DNA of 32,860 nucleotides from Oscillospiraceae bacterium (GCA_015068825.1 SVJU01000021.1:1-32860); one strand, 5' to 3'; shown: positions 18,826 to 28,038, counted from the stretch's first letter. Translations and numbers: made by a program. The notes: generated by a model not told the origin, from the sequence alone.

Positions 18826-19596
18826 CTATAAAAATTTTTTCATTTTCCTTTTATTATCAAAATCTATTACAGGAATATGCTCACCCTGGATTCGTTTTAC
18901 TATATTTCTAAGTGCCTCGCCAGATAACGATTTTTCGTTAGTTACAACTGATTTTGATTTAACATTTGCTGTAACAAGTTTTAAATCCTCGGGAATAACA
19001 CCCAACAAATTTACTCTTAAGTAATCTAAAACCTCATCAACATAAGGCAATTCTTTTCCCATAAGTTTTGGATATATTTTATTTACAACAAGCTTTATAT
19101 CATCTTTTCCAAATTCATAAAGTCTTTCAATAGCCCTGTCAGCATCACGCATTGCACTAAGATCAGGCGTTGTCACTACAATTGCCTTATCTGCTGGCGC
19201 ACATGCAATTTCAAAACCATAATCCACACCTGCCGGACAATCTATTATAACATAATCAAAAATACTTTTTAAATCCTCACAAAGCTTTATCATTTTTTCT
19301 TTTGTTATATCTTCACAGCTTTTTGTTTGTGCAGCCGGAAGTATCGCAAGACCTTTTTGATTTTTATTCACAACAACAGCTTGTTTCAAATCACAATCAC
19401 CATTTATTAAATCAACAATATCATAAACAATTTCGTTTTCTAATCCTACCGCTATGTCAAGATTTCGAAGGCCTATATCGGTATCTATTAAAATAACAGA
19501 TTTGCCGCTGAGCGAAAGCCCTATACCTATGTTGGCTGCAACGGTTGTTTTACCAACACCGCCTTTTCCAGATGTTACAACGTAAACCTCGCCCAT
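18826..19596 (-). CDS. minD: Septum site-determining protein MinD
   Basis: 256 residues, ParA/MinD ATPase. The deviant Walker A GKGGVGKTT is at about 10-18, with DTDIGLRNLD (switch I), DYVIIDCPAGVD (Walker B/switch II) and VVTTPDLSAMRDADR. It positions the division septum by ATP-dependent membrane binding. The C-terminal membrane-targeting helix is short (KRKMKKFL). It has its own promoter (19624-19652) and SD GGAGGTG. No minC precedes it and no minE follows it, unlike the common minC-minD-minE order of Clostridia. Confidence 0.95.
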   Translation of the reverse strand: MGEVYVVTSGKGGVGKTTVAANIGIGLSLSGKSVILIDTDIGLRNLDIAVGLENEIVYDIVDLINGDCDLKQAVVVNKNQKGLAILPAAQTKSCEDITKEKMIKLCEDLKSIFDYVIIDCPAGVDYGFEIACAPADKAIVVTTPDLSAMRDADRAIERLYEFGKDDIKLVVNKIYPKLMGKELPYVDEVLDYLRVNLLGVIPEDLKLVTANVKSKSVVTNEKSLSGEALRNIVKRIQGEHIPVIDFDNKRKMKKFL

Positions 19597-19623
19597 TTTT
19601 TCACCTCCACATCAAACATTATA

Positions 19624-19652
19624 ATTTTATCATATTTTACCAAAAATGTCTA
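19624..19652 (-). promoter_or_regulatory. Sigma-A promoter of minD-mgsA-LUD
   Basis: Minus strand: TAGACA (19647-19652), 17 bases, TAAAAT (19624-19629), 28 bases before minD. It lies in the 80-base gap after the PBP2 gene, so minD can be expressed apart from mreBCD. Confidence 0.75.
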
Positions 19653-19676
19653 CTAAAATTTTAATTTTTTGTAATA

Positions 19677-21647
19677 TTACTCTTGGGAAACATTAAAATA
19701 CTCTGTAAGTACTGCTTTTGCTATTGGAATAGTACTGCTGCCTGAGCCTGCGGCTTCTACAACAACTGCAATTGCAATTTCAGGATTTTTATATGGTGCA
19801 TAACATACAAACACACCGTTTGCATTTTTGGTTCCAACCTGAGCAGAACCTGTTTTGCAGCAAACCTCAATTGGAAAGTCCTCAAAATATGCCTTTGCAG
19901 TTCCTTCCGACGCAACAAGGCGCATTCCCTTTGTTATTGCGTCATAAGCATCTTTTTGAATTTCCACGGTGCTCAACACTTCTTTTTTTGTTTCATAAAC
20001 AATTTGCCCGGTTTTATAATCTTTTACATTCTTCAAAAGATGTGCACGATATCTTACACCACCATTTGCTATTGTAGAAGTATAACTTGCAAGCTGAATT
20101 GGTGTAAACAGGTTAAAAGACTGTCCGATTGCACATTGCACAGTATCTCCCGGATACCATTGTGTTTTAAAAATTTTCTCTTTATACTCAGGCGTTGCAA
20201 GATTACCTTTTGATTCACCTGAAATTTCTATTCCGGTAAGTTCGGCAATACCAAATTTTTCTCCACATTTTACAATTTCTTCTATACCCATCTGATTGCC
20301 AATTGTATAATAAAAATAGTTACACGAATCCCTAAGTGCCTCTGAAACATTTATATTTTCATGTGTTTTATGGCTTTCTGTCCATACCCAACAATTAAAT
20401 TTCTGTCCTTTAAGTTCGAAAACACCCTGATCAAAAATTTTTGTTTCAGGTGTTATATATCCACCCTCCAAAGCCGCAACACTTGTAAGCATCTTAAAAG
20501 TTGAGCCAGGCTCATATACGCCACCTATTGCCCTGTTAAACATTGGTTTTCTCGGGTCTGATATAAGCTTATTGTAATCCTTATCAAAGGTTGCAAGACT
20601 ATATGTAGGATAATTAGCAATAGCAAGTATTTCACCGCTGTTTACATCAAGAGCCACAACGCTTCCTGCACCAGCAGAATCAATACCAGAAATTACATTT
20701 CTAAGTGCATTTTCTGCAACTTTTTGCAAATCCATATCAATTGTTAAGGTGGCATTATTACCAGGTATCGGGTCTACATTTTCGCTGGATAAATCTTTTT
20801 TATCAATTGCTCTTTCAACAATTTTTTTACCGTCTTTCCCCCTGATATAGCGTTCAAGATATTTTTCCATTCCATCTTTTCCAATTATTGCATTCATAGA
20901 ATAGTCTTCATCTTTCATTGCTTCATATTCTTCTTTGTAAATAATACCTACACGGCCTAATATATGCGAAGCAAGATTATCATCAGGATACATTCTTACC
21001 GGGCGCGTAACAATATTTACATTGGGGAATGAAAGTCTTTGTTCTTTTATAACAGTAACTGTATTAAGCGACACATTTGTTGCAATTGTAAATGGTGTTA
21101 CCGAGCTGAAATTTCTAAGTTCCATTTCATATCTTACACCTGCAAGAATTCTTTTTTCATTCTCCTTAAAATTATCTCCGATGCTATATTTTTCAAAAAA
21201 CTCATTCATTTTTTCGGATGCAGTAAGATTTTTTTCACCATTTTTATCCAAAGAAAACTTTTTGATATCAACACTTGAATTTTCTTTATATTCATAAGGA
21301 TAATCAGTTACAGGAAGATTATCTGCATATTTTTCGTTATGATCATTTAAAACATTAATAACATTTAATATAGTTCTGTTTATACCCTCATTTGTTGAAT
21401 CGGAGTTTTTTGTTATTTCAACAGCAAAACCAGTTGTATTGGTCACAAAAGCCCTTCCGTAACGATCAAGAATTTCTCCCCTTGGTGCAGAAACAACCTG
21501 TGTATTTAAAAGCCTGTTCTGTGCTTTTGTATAATATTCATCTCCGTTTATAATCTGCAAATCTACAAGACGGCAGATAATCATAAAAAAGAGGGCAAAA
21601 AACAAAGTAATTATAATAAACTGTTTATTGTAAAGTTTCTGTGTCAA
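19677..21647 (-). CDS. mrdA: Penicillin-binding protein 2 (elongasome transpeptidase)
   Basis: 656 residues, class B PBP: one N-terminal membrane helix (about 10-30), the dimerisation/pedestal domain with APRGEILDRYGR, and a transpeptidase domain. Active-site serine S382 is in GSTFK, the second motif is S441-C-N, and the third is K598-T-G-S. It cross-links peptidoglycan during rod elongation, consistent with its place after mreBCD. The start is TTG, sharing bases with the mreD stop (TTGA), with SD AGGAAGTGA. No rodA follows it in this window. The role (elongation rather than division) is inferred from context and N-terminal similarity. Confidence 0.94.
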   Translation of the reverse strand: MTQKLYNKQFIIITLFFALFFMIICRLVDLQIINGDEYYTKAQNRLLNTQVVSAPRGEILDRYGRAFVTNTTGFAVEITKNSDSTNEGINRTILNVINVLNDHNEKYADNLPVTDYPYEYKENSSVDIKKFSLDKNGEKNLTASEKMNEFFEKYSIGDNFKENEKRILAGVRYEMELRNFSSVTPFTIATNVSLNTVTVIKEQRLSFPNVNIVTRPVRMYPDDNLASHILGRVGIIYKEEYEAMKDEDYSMNAIIGKDGMEKYLERYIRGKDGKKIVERAIDKKDLSSENVDPIPGNNATLTIDMDLQKVAENALRNVISGIDSAGAGSVVALDVNSGEILAIANYPTYSLATFDKDYNKLISDPRKPMFNRAIGGVYEPGSTFKMLTSVAALEGGYITPETKIFDQGVFELKGQKFNCWVWTESHKTHENINVSEALRDSCNYFYYTIGNQMGIEEIVKCGEKFGIAELTGIEISGESKGNLATPEYKEKIFKTQWYPGDTVQCAIGQSFNLFTPIQLASYTSTIANGGVRYRAHLLKNVKDYKTGQIVYETKKEVLSTVEIQKDAYDAITKGMRLVASEGTAKAYFEDFPIEVCCKTGSAQVGTKNANGVFVCYAPYKNPEIAIAVVVEAAGSGSSTIPIAKAVLTEYFNVSQE

Positions 21648-22156
21648 AAAATCACTTCCTTTTTAAACGAAAGTGCACTATTTAATGCTTTTTTTGTTTT
21701 CACATATAAAAAATATCCAGCTATAGAAAAAATGGCATCTGAAACACACTGTAGAAATACTTTTATAAAACTTTTTAAATTTATATATTTTCCCCATATA
21801 TAAAAATTCAGAGTCAAAAACAGAGCATTGTAAACTGCACTTATCAAAAATGTAAGAATAAATATGTAAACAAGTCTTTTATAAAAAAACCTATTTGATA
21901 CAAAAGAAACAAAAACACCAAGATAGAGAAATATTATTGCGTTAAGACCTGTTTTATCTCCCACAATCCAATCAAGCATAAGACCTGCAACCACTCCAAA
22001 AAAAGCCGAATGCGGCACTTTGTTTACCGAAAAAAAGCAAACTGAAAAAACAAGAACCAAGTTTGGTATAACACCAAAAATCTTTATTCTTGTAAAAAAT
22101 GTTGTCTGGAGTACTAAAAGTACAAAAAGATATAAATATTCTTTTATGATTTTCAC
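21644..22156 (-). CDS. mreD: Rod shape-determining protein MreD
   Basis: 170 residues, mostly hydrophobic with five to six membrane helices and few charged residues between them, as expected for MreD. The N-terminal MKIIKEYLYLFVLLVLQTTF and GVVAGLMLDWIVGDKTGLNA fit the family. It links MreB/MreC to the membrane synthesis complex. The start is GTG at 22156, after GGGGAAA; it lies 10 bases after mreC and overlaps the PBP2 start by 4 bases. Sequence conservation in MreD is low, but position makes the call safe. Confidence 0.92.
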   Translation of the reverse strand: MKIIKEYLYLFVLLVLQTTFFTRIKIFGVIPNLVLVFSVCFFSVNKVPHSAFFGVVAGLMLDWIVGDKTGLNAIIFLYLGVFVSFVSNRFFYKRLVYIFILTFLISAVYNALFLTLNFYIWGKYINLKSFIKVFLQCVSDAIFSIAGYFLYVKTKKALNSALSFKKEVIF

Positions 22157-22166
22157 TATATTTCCC

Positions 22167-22988
22167 CTACTTTTTTATAACAAAAACATGACCTATATCA
22201 TATATCGGCACTCCGGTTTTAATAACCAGTTCTTTAGTCATACCGTCACTTGACGAAAGTATTCTTTCGACCTTACCTATATAAAGCCCTTCAGGATAAA
22301 CTCCGCCATCTCCCGAAGTATAAATTTCGTCACCTTCAACAATACTCGATTCCTTTGGAATATACGGCATTAAGCACTCACCGTTCTGCATAAGATTTAT
22401 ATCACCCTGAACAACAGATTTATCTTTTGTTCGTTTACAAATTGCCGCTACTGAAGATGACGAATCAATAATGCCTGTAACCTTTGCCCAGTTTTTACCT
22501 GCCTCATACACATATCCTACTACACCATCATTTGTTACAACAACACTGTTTAAACCGACTCCATCATCTAATCCTTTATCAAGATTTAAAATACAATACC
22601 AGTTATTGAAATTTCGTGAAGTTACTTCACAGCTTATATAATCATAACCTGTATTTCTCTCTTTAAGTTCAAGTAATTTTCTTAATCTTTCATTCTCATT
22701 TCTTAAGTCGGACATATCCCTAAGGTCTGCATTAAGGTTAGATATTTCTTCTTTAAGTTCATTGTTTTTTCGCTCAAGATTTTTCATATCAATAAAATAC
22801 TTAAAAAAGCTTTCGGTTGAATCAATAACCTTGACAACCATTTTCTGAATTGGCGTAATAACCATACCAAAAGCATCAGAAACAACCCCTGCGTTTTTAA
22901 ACGGAAGGGTTGATATTGCCATTAAAACCACCAGAATAATTGTAAGTATTAAAATCAGTACTTTTGTTTTGTTTTTGAAAAATGTCAT
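22167..22988 (-). CDS. mreC: Rod shape-determining protein MreC
   Basis: 273 residues: a basic cytoplasmic start, one membrane helix (about 9-28), a coiled coil (about 65-110, NNELKEEISNLNADLRD, NERLRKLLELKE) and a periplasm-side double beta-barrel domain with NWYCILNLDKGLDDGVG and SGDGGVYPEGLYIGKV. MreC forms filaments that activate PBP2. It lies 15 bases after mreB and 10 before mreD; SD CGGAGAAA. Confidence 0.96.
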   Translation of the reverse strand: MTFFKNKTKVLILILTIILVVLMAISTLPFKNAGVVSDAFGMVITPIQKMVVKVIDSTESFFKYFIDMKNLERKNNELKEEISNLNADLRDMSDLRNENERLRKLLELKERNTGYDYISCEVTSRNFNNWYCILNLDKGLDDGVGLNSVVVTNDGVVGYVYEAGKNWAKVTGIIDSSSSVAAICKRTKDKSVVQGDINLMQNGECLMPYIPKESSIVEGDEIYTSGDGGVYPEGLYIGKVERILSSSDGMTKELVIKTGVPIYDIGHVFVIKK

Positions 22989-23003
22989 TTTTTTCTCCGT
23001 AAA

Positions 23004-24014
23004 TTACTTAGTAACAATAAAAAGGTTATCTTTCTTGAGTAAGTCCAAATCGTCCAAAATCATTCCTGTTCCTATTGCTGTGCATTCTGACGGCATATCA
23101 GCAACAAAAACATTCATCCCTACTTCTTTTTTTATAAGAAGGTCTACTCCTTTTAAAAGTGCTCCTCCACCAGTTAAGGTTATTCCTCTTTCAATGATAT
23201 CTGCACAAAGCTCAGGTGGAGTATCCTCTAAAACATCTTTTATTGCTTCAACAATAGTCATAAGCTGCTCTTTTATTGCATCTCTTATTTCACCCGCATT
23301 TATAACTACATTTTTAGGAAGTCCTGTCATATAGTCACTACCACTGACTTCCAAGGTCTCTTCATCGTTTACACTAAATGCAGAACCAAGAGAAATTTTA
23401 ATTTTTTCTGCTGTTACATCGCCTATTATTAAAGAGTGTGCTCTTTTAATATACTTTTCTATTGCTGCGTCAAAATTTGAGCCTGCAACTTTTACTGTTT
23501 TCCCGCATACAATTCCGCCAAGAGAAATAACAGCAATCTCTGTTGTGCCACAGCCAATATCAACAACCATGCTTGCAATTGGTTCTGAAACCGGTAGCTG
23601 CGCGCCTATTGCTGCAGCCATGGGTTTTTCAACAACAAAAACCTCTCTTGCACCAGTATTTAAAAGCGCATCACGAATAACCTGTTTTTCAACCGCTGTA
23701 ACATTTATAGGTACACATGCAACAACTCGAGATTTTACAAATGCTTTTTTAGAAAAAGCTTTTCTCACAAAGTTTTTAAGCATAGACTGTGCAGTTTCAA
23801 ATTCAGCAATAACACCTTCTTTTATAGGACAAACTGAAAGAATAGCTGATGGAGTTTTTCCTATCATATCTTTAGCATCACTGCCAACAGCAAGTACAGA
23901 CTTAAATTCTTTATCAATTGCAACAACCGAAGGCTCGTTTAAAACTATTCCTTTTGATTTTATATATATAAGTGTATTTGCACTGCCTATGTCAATACCA
24001 ATATCATTTTTCAT
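23004..24014 (-). CDS. mreB: Rod shape-determining protein MreB (actin homologue)
   Basis: 336 residues with the actin-fold ATPase motifs: phosphate-1 GIDIGSANTLIY (5-16), SVVAID, phosphate-2 VVDIGCGTTEIAVIS (about 153-167) and the adenosine loop LTGGGALLKGVD near 287-298. It forms membrane filaments that guide sidewall synthesis together with MreC, MreD and PBP2 downstream. SD GAAAGG. A 50-base gap separates it from maf; no convincing promoter is seen there. An Mbl-type paralogue cannot be excluded, but the mreC/mreD context supports MreB. Confidence 0.95.
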   Translation of the reverse strand: MKNDIGIDIGSANTLIYIKSKGIVLNEPSVVAIDKEFKSVLAVGSDAKDMIGKTPSAILSVCPIKEGVIAEFETAQSMLKNFVRKAFSKKAFVKSRVVACVPINVTAVEKQVIRDALLNTGAREVFVVEKPMAAAIGAQLPVSEPIASMVVDIGCGTTEIAVISLGGIVCGKTVKVAGSNFDAAIEKYIKRAHSLIIGDVTAEKIKISLGSAFSVNDEETLEVSGSDYMTGLPKNVVINAGEIRDAIKEQLMTIVEAIKDVLEDTPPELCADIIERGITLTGGGALLKGVDLLIKKEVGMNVFVADMPSECTAIGTGMILDDLDLLKKDNLFIVTK

Positions 24015-24064
24015 ATATCTTTAGCCTTTCTTTATTTGGTAAAAATTTTATCATAGTATATCTT

Positions 24065-24649
24065 TTACAAAATTTCAAAGCAAAATTCCTCTTTTAAAAT
24101 TTTTGCAAGTTTAAACGCACAAAGTCCTACAACATTAAAATAGTCACCATCTATTTTTTCAATAAATATGCTTCCCAACCCCTGAACAGCGTATGCACCC
24201 GCTTTATCCATAGGCTCTTTTGTTTTTACATAATTTATAATTTCTTCATCTGTAAGCTTTTTAAAATATACATCTGTTTTTTCATAGGTTGTCACAGCTT
24301 TTCCTGTATGCGAATTTACAACGCAAATTCCTGTATAAACGCTATGGCATCTGCCTGATAAAGATTTTAACATATTTATTGCATCTTCTTCATCTTTTGG
24401 TTTTCCAAGAATTTTATCATCAAGCACAACAATTGTATCTGCACCTATAACAAGTTTCTCCAAAACCATATTTTTGCATACAGAAAATGCTTTAATACTT
24501 GCAAGATTTCCCACATATAATTCGGGAGATAAATTTTTATCTACCGAATCTTCATCAGCATCTGACAAAACTATATCAAAATCTATATTTAAATTTTCCA
24601 AAATTTCTTTTCTTCTTGGTGATTTAGAAGCAAGAACAATTTTTTTCAT
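24065..24649 (-). CDS. maf: Maf-family nucleoside triphosphate pyrophosphatase
   Basis: 194 residues, full length. Motifs: N-terminal LASKSPRRKEIL, VIGADTIVVLDDKILGKP, LSGRCHSVYTGICV, and DKAGAYAVQGLGS near residue 145-160. Maf proteins hydrolyse modified or canonical NTPs such as dTTP and UTP, acting as house-cleaning enzymes and affecting septation when overproduced. It starts 2 bases after the Gx-transporter-like gene and lies before mreB, the common clostridial order; radC, often between maf and mreB, is absent. Confidence 0.95.
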   Translation of the reverse strand: MKKIVLASKSPRRKEILENLNIDFDIVLSDADEDSVDKNLSPELYVGNLASIKAFSVCKNMVLEKLVIGADTIVVLDDKILGKPKDEEDAINMLKSLSGRCHSVYTGICVVNSHTGKAVTTYEKTDVYFKKLTDEEIINYVKTKEPMDKAGAYAVQGLGSIFIEKIDGDYFNVVGLCAFKLAKILKEEFCFEIL

Positions 24650-24651
24650 TT

Positions 24652-25164
24652 TTATATTACTCCCACAAGATTTTTCTTATATTTTAATACATAGTTTGCT
24701 CCAAATCCGGTTGCAATACCGCTTATAACCGAAATTGGTGCAAGAAAACAAAAATATGTAAATATTGACATATCACTAACTAAAATTGCAGCAACTACTA
24801 TCTGTGCTATATTATTGAAAAGTGCTCCTGTTACGCAAACACCTATTGGTGACACTTTATCTTTAAAAATCTTTAAAACAATAACCATTGCCACAACAGA
24901 TAAAAACGCACCTGATACGCTGTACATAAGTGCATTTACACCGCTAAATAACAGTCCAGATAAAAATGCACGGACAATACTAACGAAAAGTGCATATTTT
25001 GCACCGTATAAATAAAGCACAATAACAGAAATTATATTTGCAAAACCTAATTTTCCACCGGGGATATGCGGCATGACAGGAATATAAGATTCAATCACCC
25101 CCAAAACAAATGCAACGGCAATAAATAGTGCAATTTTAATATTTCTTCTAATATGTGATTTCAT
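24652..25164 (-). CDS. Gx-transporter / heptaprenyl-diphosphate-synthase-component-I family membrane protein
   Basis: 170 residues with five to six membrane helices. The family pattern is seen in GVIESYIPVMPHIPGGKLGFANI near the N-terminus, ALFNNIAQIVVAA and the GIATGFGANYVLKY end. Proteins of this type (PF07456-like) resemble ECF-type substrate-binding membrane components; the prenyl synthase name is historic, and the substrate is unknown. The gene overlaps the NusG-II gene by 17 bases, a pairing common in Clostridia and often near rnf or FMN-related genes, neither of which is here. Confidence 0.82.
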   Translation of the reverse strand: MKSHIRRNIKIALFIAVAFVLGVIESYIPVMPHIPGGKLGFANIISVIVLYLYGAKYALFVSIVRAFLSGLLFSGVNALMYSVSGAFLSVVAMVIVLKIFKDKVSPIGVCVTGALFNNIAQIVVAAILVSDMSIFTYFCFLAPISVISGIATGFGANYVLKYKKNLVGVI

Positions 25165-25528
25165 CTATATCTTCACCGCCTCCCTCAATTTTTATAACAA
25201 GCCTGTGCGGAAGGCAAACAAGTGACTGATAACTTTTATTTATATAATCATCTCTTATTTCAGTTTTATCTTTACAATCACTTTCCAAGACTTTTACACC
25301 ATTTTTCGTTATTTCAATAACATTTTCGCCAAGATTATTTATCGTCAATATTTCTTTTTCTTCAATATCCTTAAACACATACGAAGCATATTGTCTGCCG
25401 TTTACATATATAACCGCTTTTTCATTACCGTTATCCAAAGCAAAAAAAGCAATAAATATCGAAGTAATCCACATTAAAATTACAAATATAATTATTTTTA
25501 TATCAGTCTTTGTAACTATCCTTTTCAA
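25148..25528 (-). CDS. NusG domain II-containing protein
   Basis: 126 residues: an N-terminal membrane anchor (about 10-30, IIIFVILMWITSIFIAFF) followed by a small beta-rich domain with AVIYVNGRQYASYVF, NLGENVIEITKNGVKVLESDCKDK and CLPHRLVIKIEG. The pattern fits the NusG-II family (PF07009 type), predicted to face the outside. Its function is unknown. The start is TTG at 25528 behind SD AGAGGAGT. It begins 3 bases after the U32 gene and overlaps the Gx-type gene, so the pair probably acts together. Confidence 0.83.
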   Translation of the reverse strand: MKRIVTKTDIKIIIFVILMWITSIFIAFFALDNGNEKAVIYVNGRQYASYVFKDIEEKEILTINNLGENVIEITKNGVKVLESDCKDKTEIRDDYINKSYQSLVCLPHRLVIKIEGGGEDIDEITY

Positions 25529-25531
25529 AAT

Positions 25532-27616
25532 TTATACTCCTCTGAAATAATGTCCTCTTGTAAATTCAAAATTGCACTTACTACCACTTTTGTAAAGAGC
25601 AATAACATTTTTGATTTCATCCACATTCTCATCTGTAAAAGCAAAACGCAGATATTTTACTTTTGTATTTTTAAGTTCATTTAATTTATCAGCCATAAAC
25701 AAAGGTGATGAATTAAAAATATGACTCGTACAGGTGAAAGAATCCTGCAAAACAGGAAACCTTTTTTTCATTCTGTCTTCAAGATATAAAAATTTATCTT
25801 CCCTGCAGCCACACTTACCAAAAGCACTTTTATAAATACACGCTTTTGTATTCATAACTTCTATTTTGCCATATACTAAAATTTCGCAATCAATGCTCTT
25901 TTTATTGCACTCAATCTGAGTAAGTGTAAGTTCATTTGAAAGCATAATAGCTTTTAGTCCATATTTTTTGTATTCATTCAAAGAAATTGAATTCGTTATA
26001 TTAAGATTTGCCTCACCATATATTTCCTTGTTTTTGCAAAGCGGTATCTGTCCTATATTTGATATAGAAACTTTTTTGATATCAGATAAATTAATTTTTT
26101 CTTTTCTTATTACTTTTGGAAGCACGCAAACAATTTTTTGATTATTTTTTAATAACTCTTTATTTTTAATATAAAGGTTATACGGAACAAAAATTTTATC
26201 AAAAAATTCATTTTCCATAACATAATCAAGCTGCTCTTTTGTGCAAACTGAAGCAGTAAATTTATGCTCACCAAAACTATTTTTACAAAAACAGAATTCA
26301 AAATTTTTATATTCTTTTTTTCTGTTTGATAAAAGAATTTTATCTTCAAGCAAAATTACAGCTTGCCTTCTTATTTCATTCAAATCTTTTTTTGATACAA
26401 AAAGATTATCATCAATTTCACACTCAAATTCATCAAGACAAAAAGCAGTATCGCCAAGACGAGAAAACTGTGACTTTAAGCTGTCAAAATCAAGCGGAGC
26501 ATTATTTGCACTCTGAGGTGTTACATTGGATAAATATTCTATGCAGTTATTTTCATTATCAAAAAGTCTAACAAAAATTTCTTTATTTTTCTTTACAGAA
26601 ACAAAAGCATTTATTCTTGTTTTCCTCGCATCAAGCCTGGACATTTCCTCTGCTTTTTTCAAAACTTTGTTATCTATATTTTTATAAACCAAATCATTGT
26701 TTTTATCAAAATTAAGCATATTACGGTTTATGTTATTATCAAAATATGCTTTTGTAAAACCGCTGCGACTGAAAATATTTTCAAGCTCCATTAGTGTATC
26801 GTCAGATACACTTCCTCTTTTTACAGCATCAGAATATGCACCTGTTACAAGTGAAACGTATTCTTTATTTTTCATTCTTCCTTCAATTTTTAACGATTTA
26901 ATGCCTATCTTTTTTAGTTGTTCTATTTCGTCTGCAAGACATAAATCCTTTGGTGAAAGAAGATACTTTGAATCTTTAAAAACTTTTTTGCCATCGTAAT
27001 CAATTAAATTATAATTAAGTCGGCAAGGCTGTGCACAAGCTCCTCTGTTACCACTTCTTGAACCTATGATACTACTAAGTAGACATTGACCCGAATAGCA
27101 TACGCAAAGGGCTCCATGAACAAACACCTCAAGCTCCGCATCGGTATTATCAGCTATATATTTTATTTCTTCAAAAGAAAGTTCTCTTGAAAGAACAACT
27201 CTTGAAAAGCCCATTTCCTTTGCAAGTTTTACACCTTCAAGTGATGAAATTGTCATTTGCGTACTTGCATGACAAGGAAAATCAGGAAAATAATCTTTCA
27301 CAATCCTTAAAACAGCCAAATCCTGAATAATAAGCGCATCAACATTTGCCTCATAACAAAATTTTATAAATTCAAAAACTTCTTCAAGTTCATTGTCCAT
27401 AACAAGAGTATTTAAAGTAACATAAACTTTAACATTTCTTAAATGGGCATATTTTACCGCATCTATTATTTCTTCGTTTGTAAAATTTTGTGCATTTTTT
27501 CGTGCACTGAAGGATTTTCCTCCAAGATATATTGCATCTGCACCATTGTTTACTGCAGCTTTAAACGTTTCAAAATCACCAGCAGGCGATAAAACTTCAA
27601 TCTCTTTATTTTCCAT
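25532..27616 (-). CDS. U32 peptidase-family protein (RlhA/TrhP-like, with DUF3656-type C-terminus)
   Basis: 694 residues, the long form of the family. The N-terminal TIM-barrel region has EVLSPAGDFETFKAAVNNGADA and HASTQMT (116-122). The cluster region follows, with C171, C173, C178 (CVCYSGQC) and C194, C198 (RGACAQPC). Residues after about 380 look like the extra domain of RlhA-type members, with a further cysteine group near 605-620. Relatives hydroxylate 23S rRNA (RlhA) or tRNA uridine (TrhP) using prephenate rather than acting as peptidases; which one applies here is not decidable by eye. It overlaps zapA by 11 bases; its SD is weak, suggesting coupled translation. Confidence 0.88.
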   Translation of the reverse strand: MENKEIEVLSPAGDFETFKAAVNNGADAIYLGGKSFSARKNAQNFTNEEIIDAVKYAHLRNVKVYVTLNTLVMDNELEEVFEFIKFCYEANVDALIIQDLAVLRIVKDYFPDFPCHASTQMTISSLEGVKLAKEMGFSRVVLSRELSFEEIKYIADNTDAELEVFVHGALCVCYSGQCLLSSIIGSRSGNRGACAQPCRLNYNLIDYDGKKVFKDSKYLLSPKDLCLADEIEQLKKIGIKSLKIEGRMKNKEYVSLVTGAYSDAVKRGSVSDDTLMELENIFSRSGFTKAYFDNNINRNMLNFDKNNDLVYKNIDNKVLKKAEEMSRLDARKTRINAFVSVKKNKEIFVRLFDNENNCIEYLSNVTPQSANNAPLDFDSLKSQFSRLGDTAFCLDEFECEIDDNLFVSKKDLNEIRRQAVILLEDKILLSNRKKEYKNFEFCFCKNSFGEHKFTASVCTKEQLDYVMENEFFDKIFVPYNLYIKNKELLKNNQKIVCVLPKVIRKEKINLSDIKKVSISNIGQIPLCKNKEIYGEANLNITNSISLNEYKKYGLKAIMLSNELTLTQIECNKKSIDCEILVYGKIEVMNTKACIYKSAFGKCGCREDKFLYLEDRMKKRFPVLQDSFTCTSHIFNSSPLFMADKLNELKNTKVKYLRFAFTDENVDEIKNVIALYKSGSKCNFEFTRGHYFRGV

Positions 27617-27965
27617 TTTTAGCCAACTCTATTTTTAATCTTTGTATTTCGTCTTTAAGATACTCATTTTCTTTTTCACAAATGAGAGCTTTGCTTTTTA
27701 AATTGAAAGCCTCTTCTTTATATTTTTTTAAATCAAGAATTGTTTCATCTAAAAGAGCCTTATTTTTAAAAAGTTCATCTGTTACATTAACAGCAGTAAG
27801 TATGGCAAGCTTCGTTTCATTCAATTTTGGATCTTTCGCCCTGAAATCACGCATTTTTTTGTCAACATTATAGCAAACCTTTTGAATATATTCCTCACTT
27901 TCAACACCCGAAAACGAATAATCATGACCATAAATTCTAAAAGTTGCACTTGTTTTTTCACTCAT
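27606..27965 (-). CDS. zapA: Cell division protein ZapA
   Basis: 119 residues: a small N-terminal globular domain with FRIYGHDYSFSGVESEEYIQKVC and LAILTAVNVTDELF, then a coiled coil (about 70-115) ending in KDEIQRLKIELAKNGK. ZapA bundles FtsZ filaments at the division ring. The frame reaches a GTG at 27974, but GAGG 8 bases before the ATG at 27965 decides the start. It is the first gene of the zapA-U32-NusGII-Gx-maf run and has its own strong promoter. Confidence 0.93.
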   Translation of the reverse strand: MSEKTSATFRIYGHDYSFSGVESEEYIQKVCYNVDKKMRDFRAKDPKLNETKLAILTAVNVTDELFKNKALLDETILDLKKYKEEAFNLKSKALICEKENEYLKDEIQRLKIELAKNGK

Positions 27966-28038
27966 ATTAATCACCTCTTAAATATGAATTTTTATATTAA
28001 TAATTATACAAAACCCCATTTTAGATATTGTCCATCTA

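Noticed and set aside
24015-24064. Separate promoter for mreB in the 50-base gap after maf
   Set aside because: TAAAAT-like -10 sequences exist, but no -35 match at 16-18 bases; AT-rich DNA gives such hits by chance.
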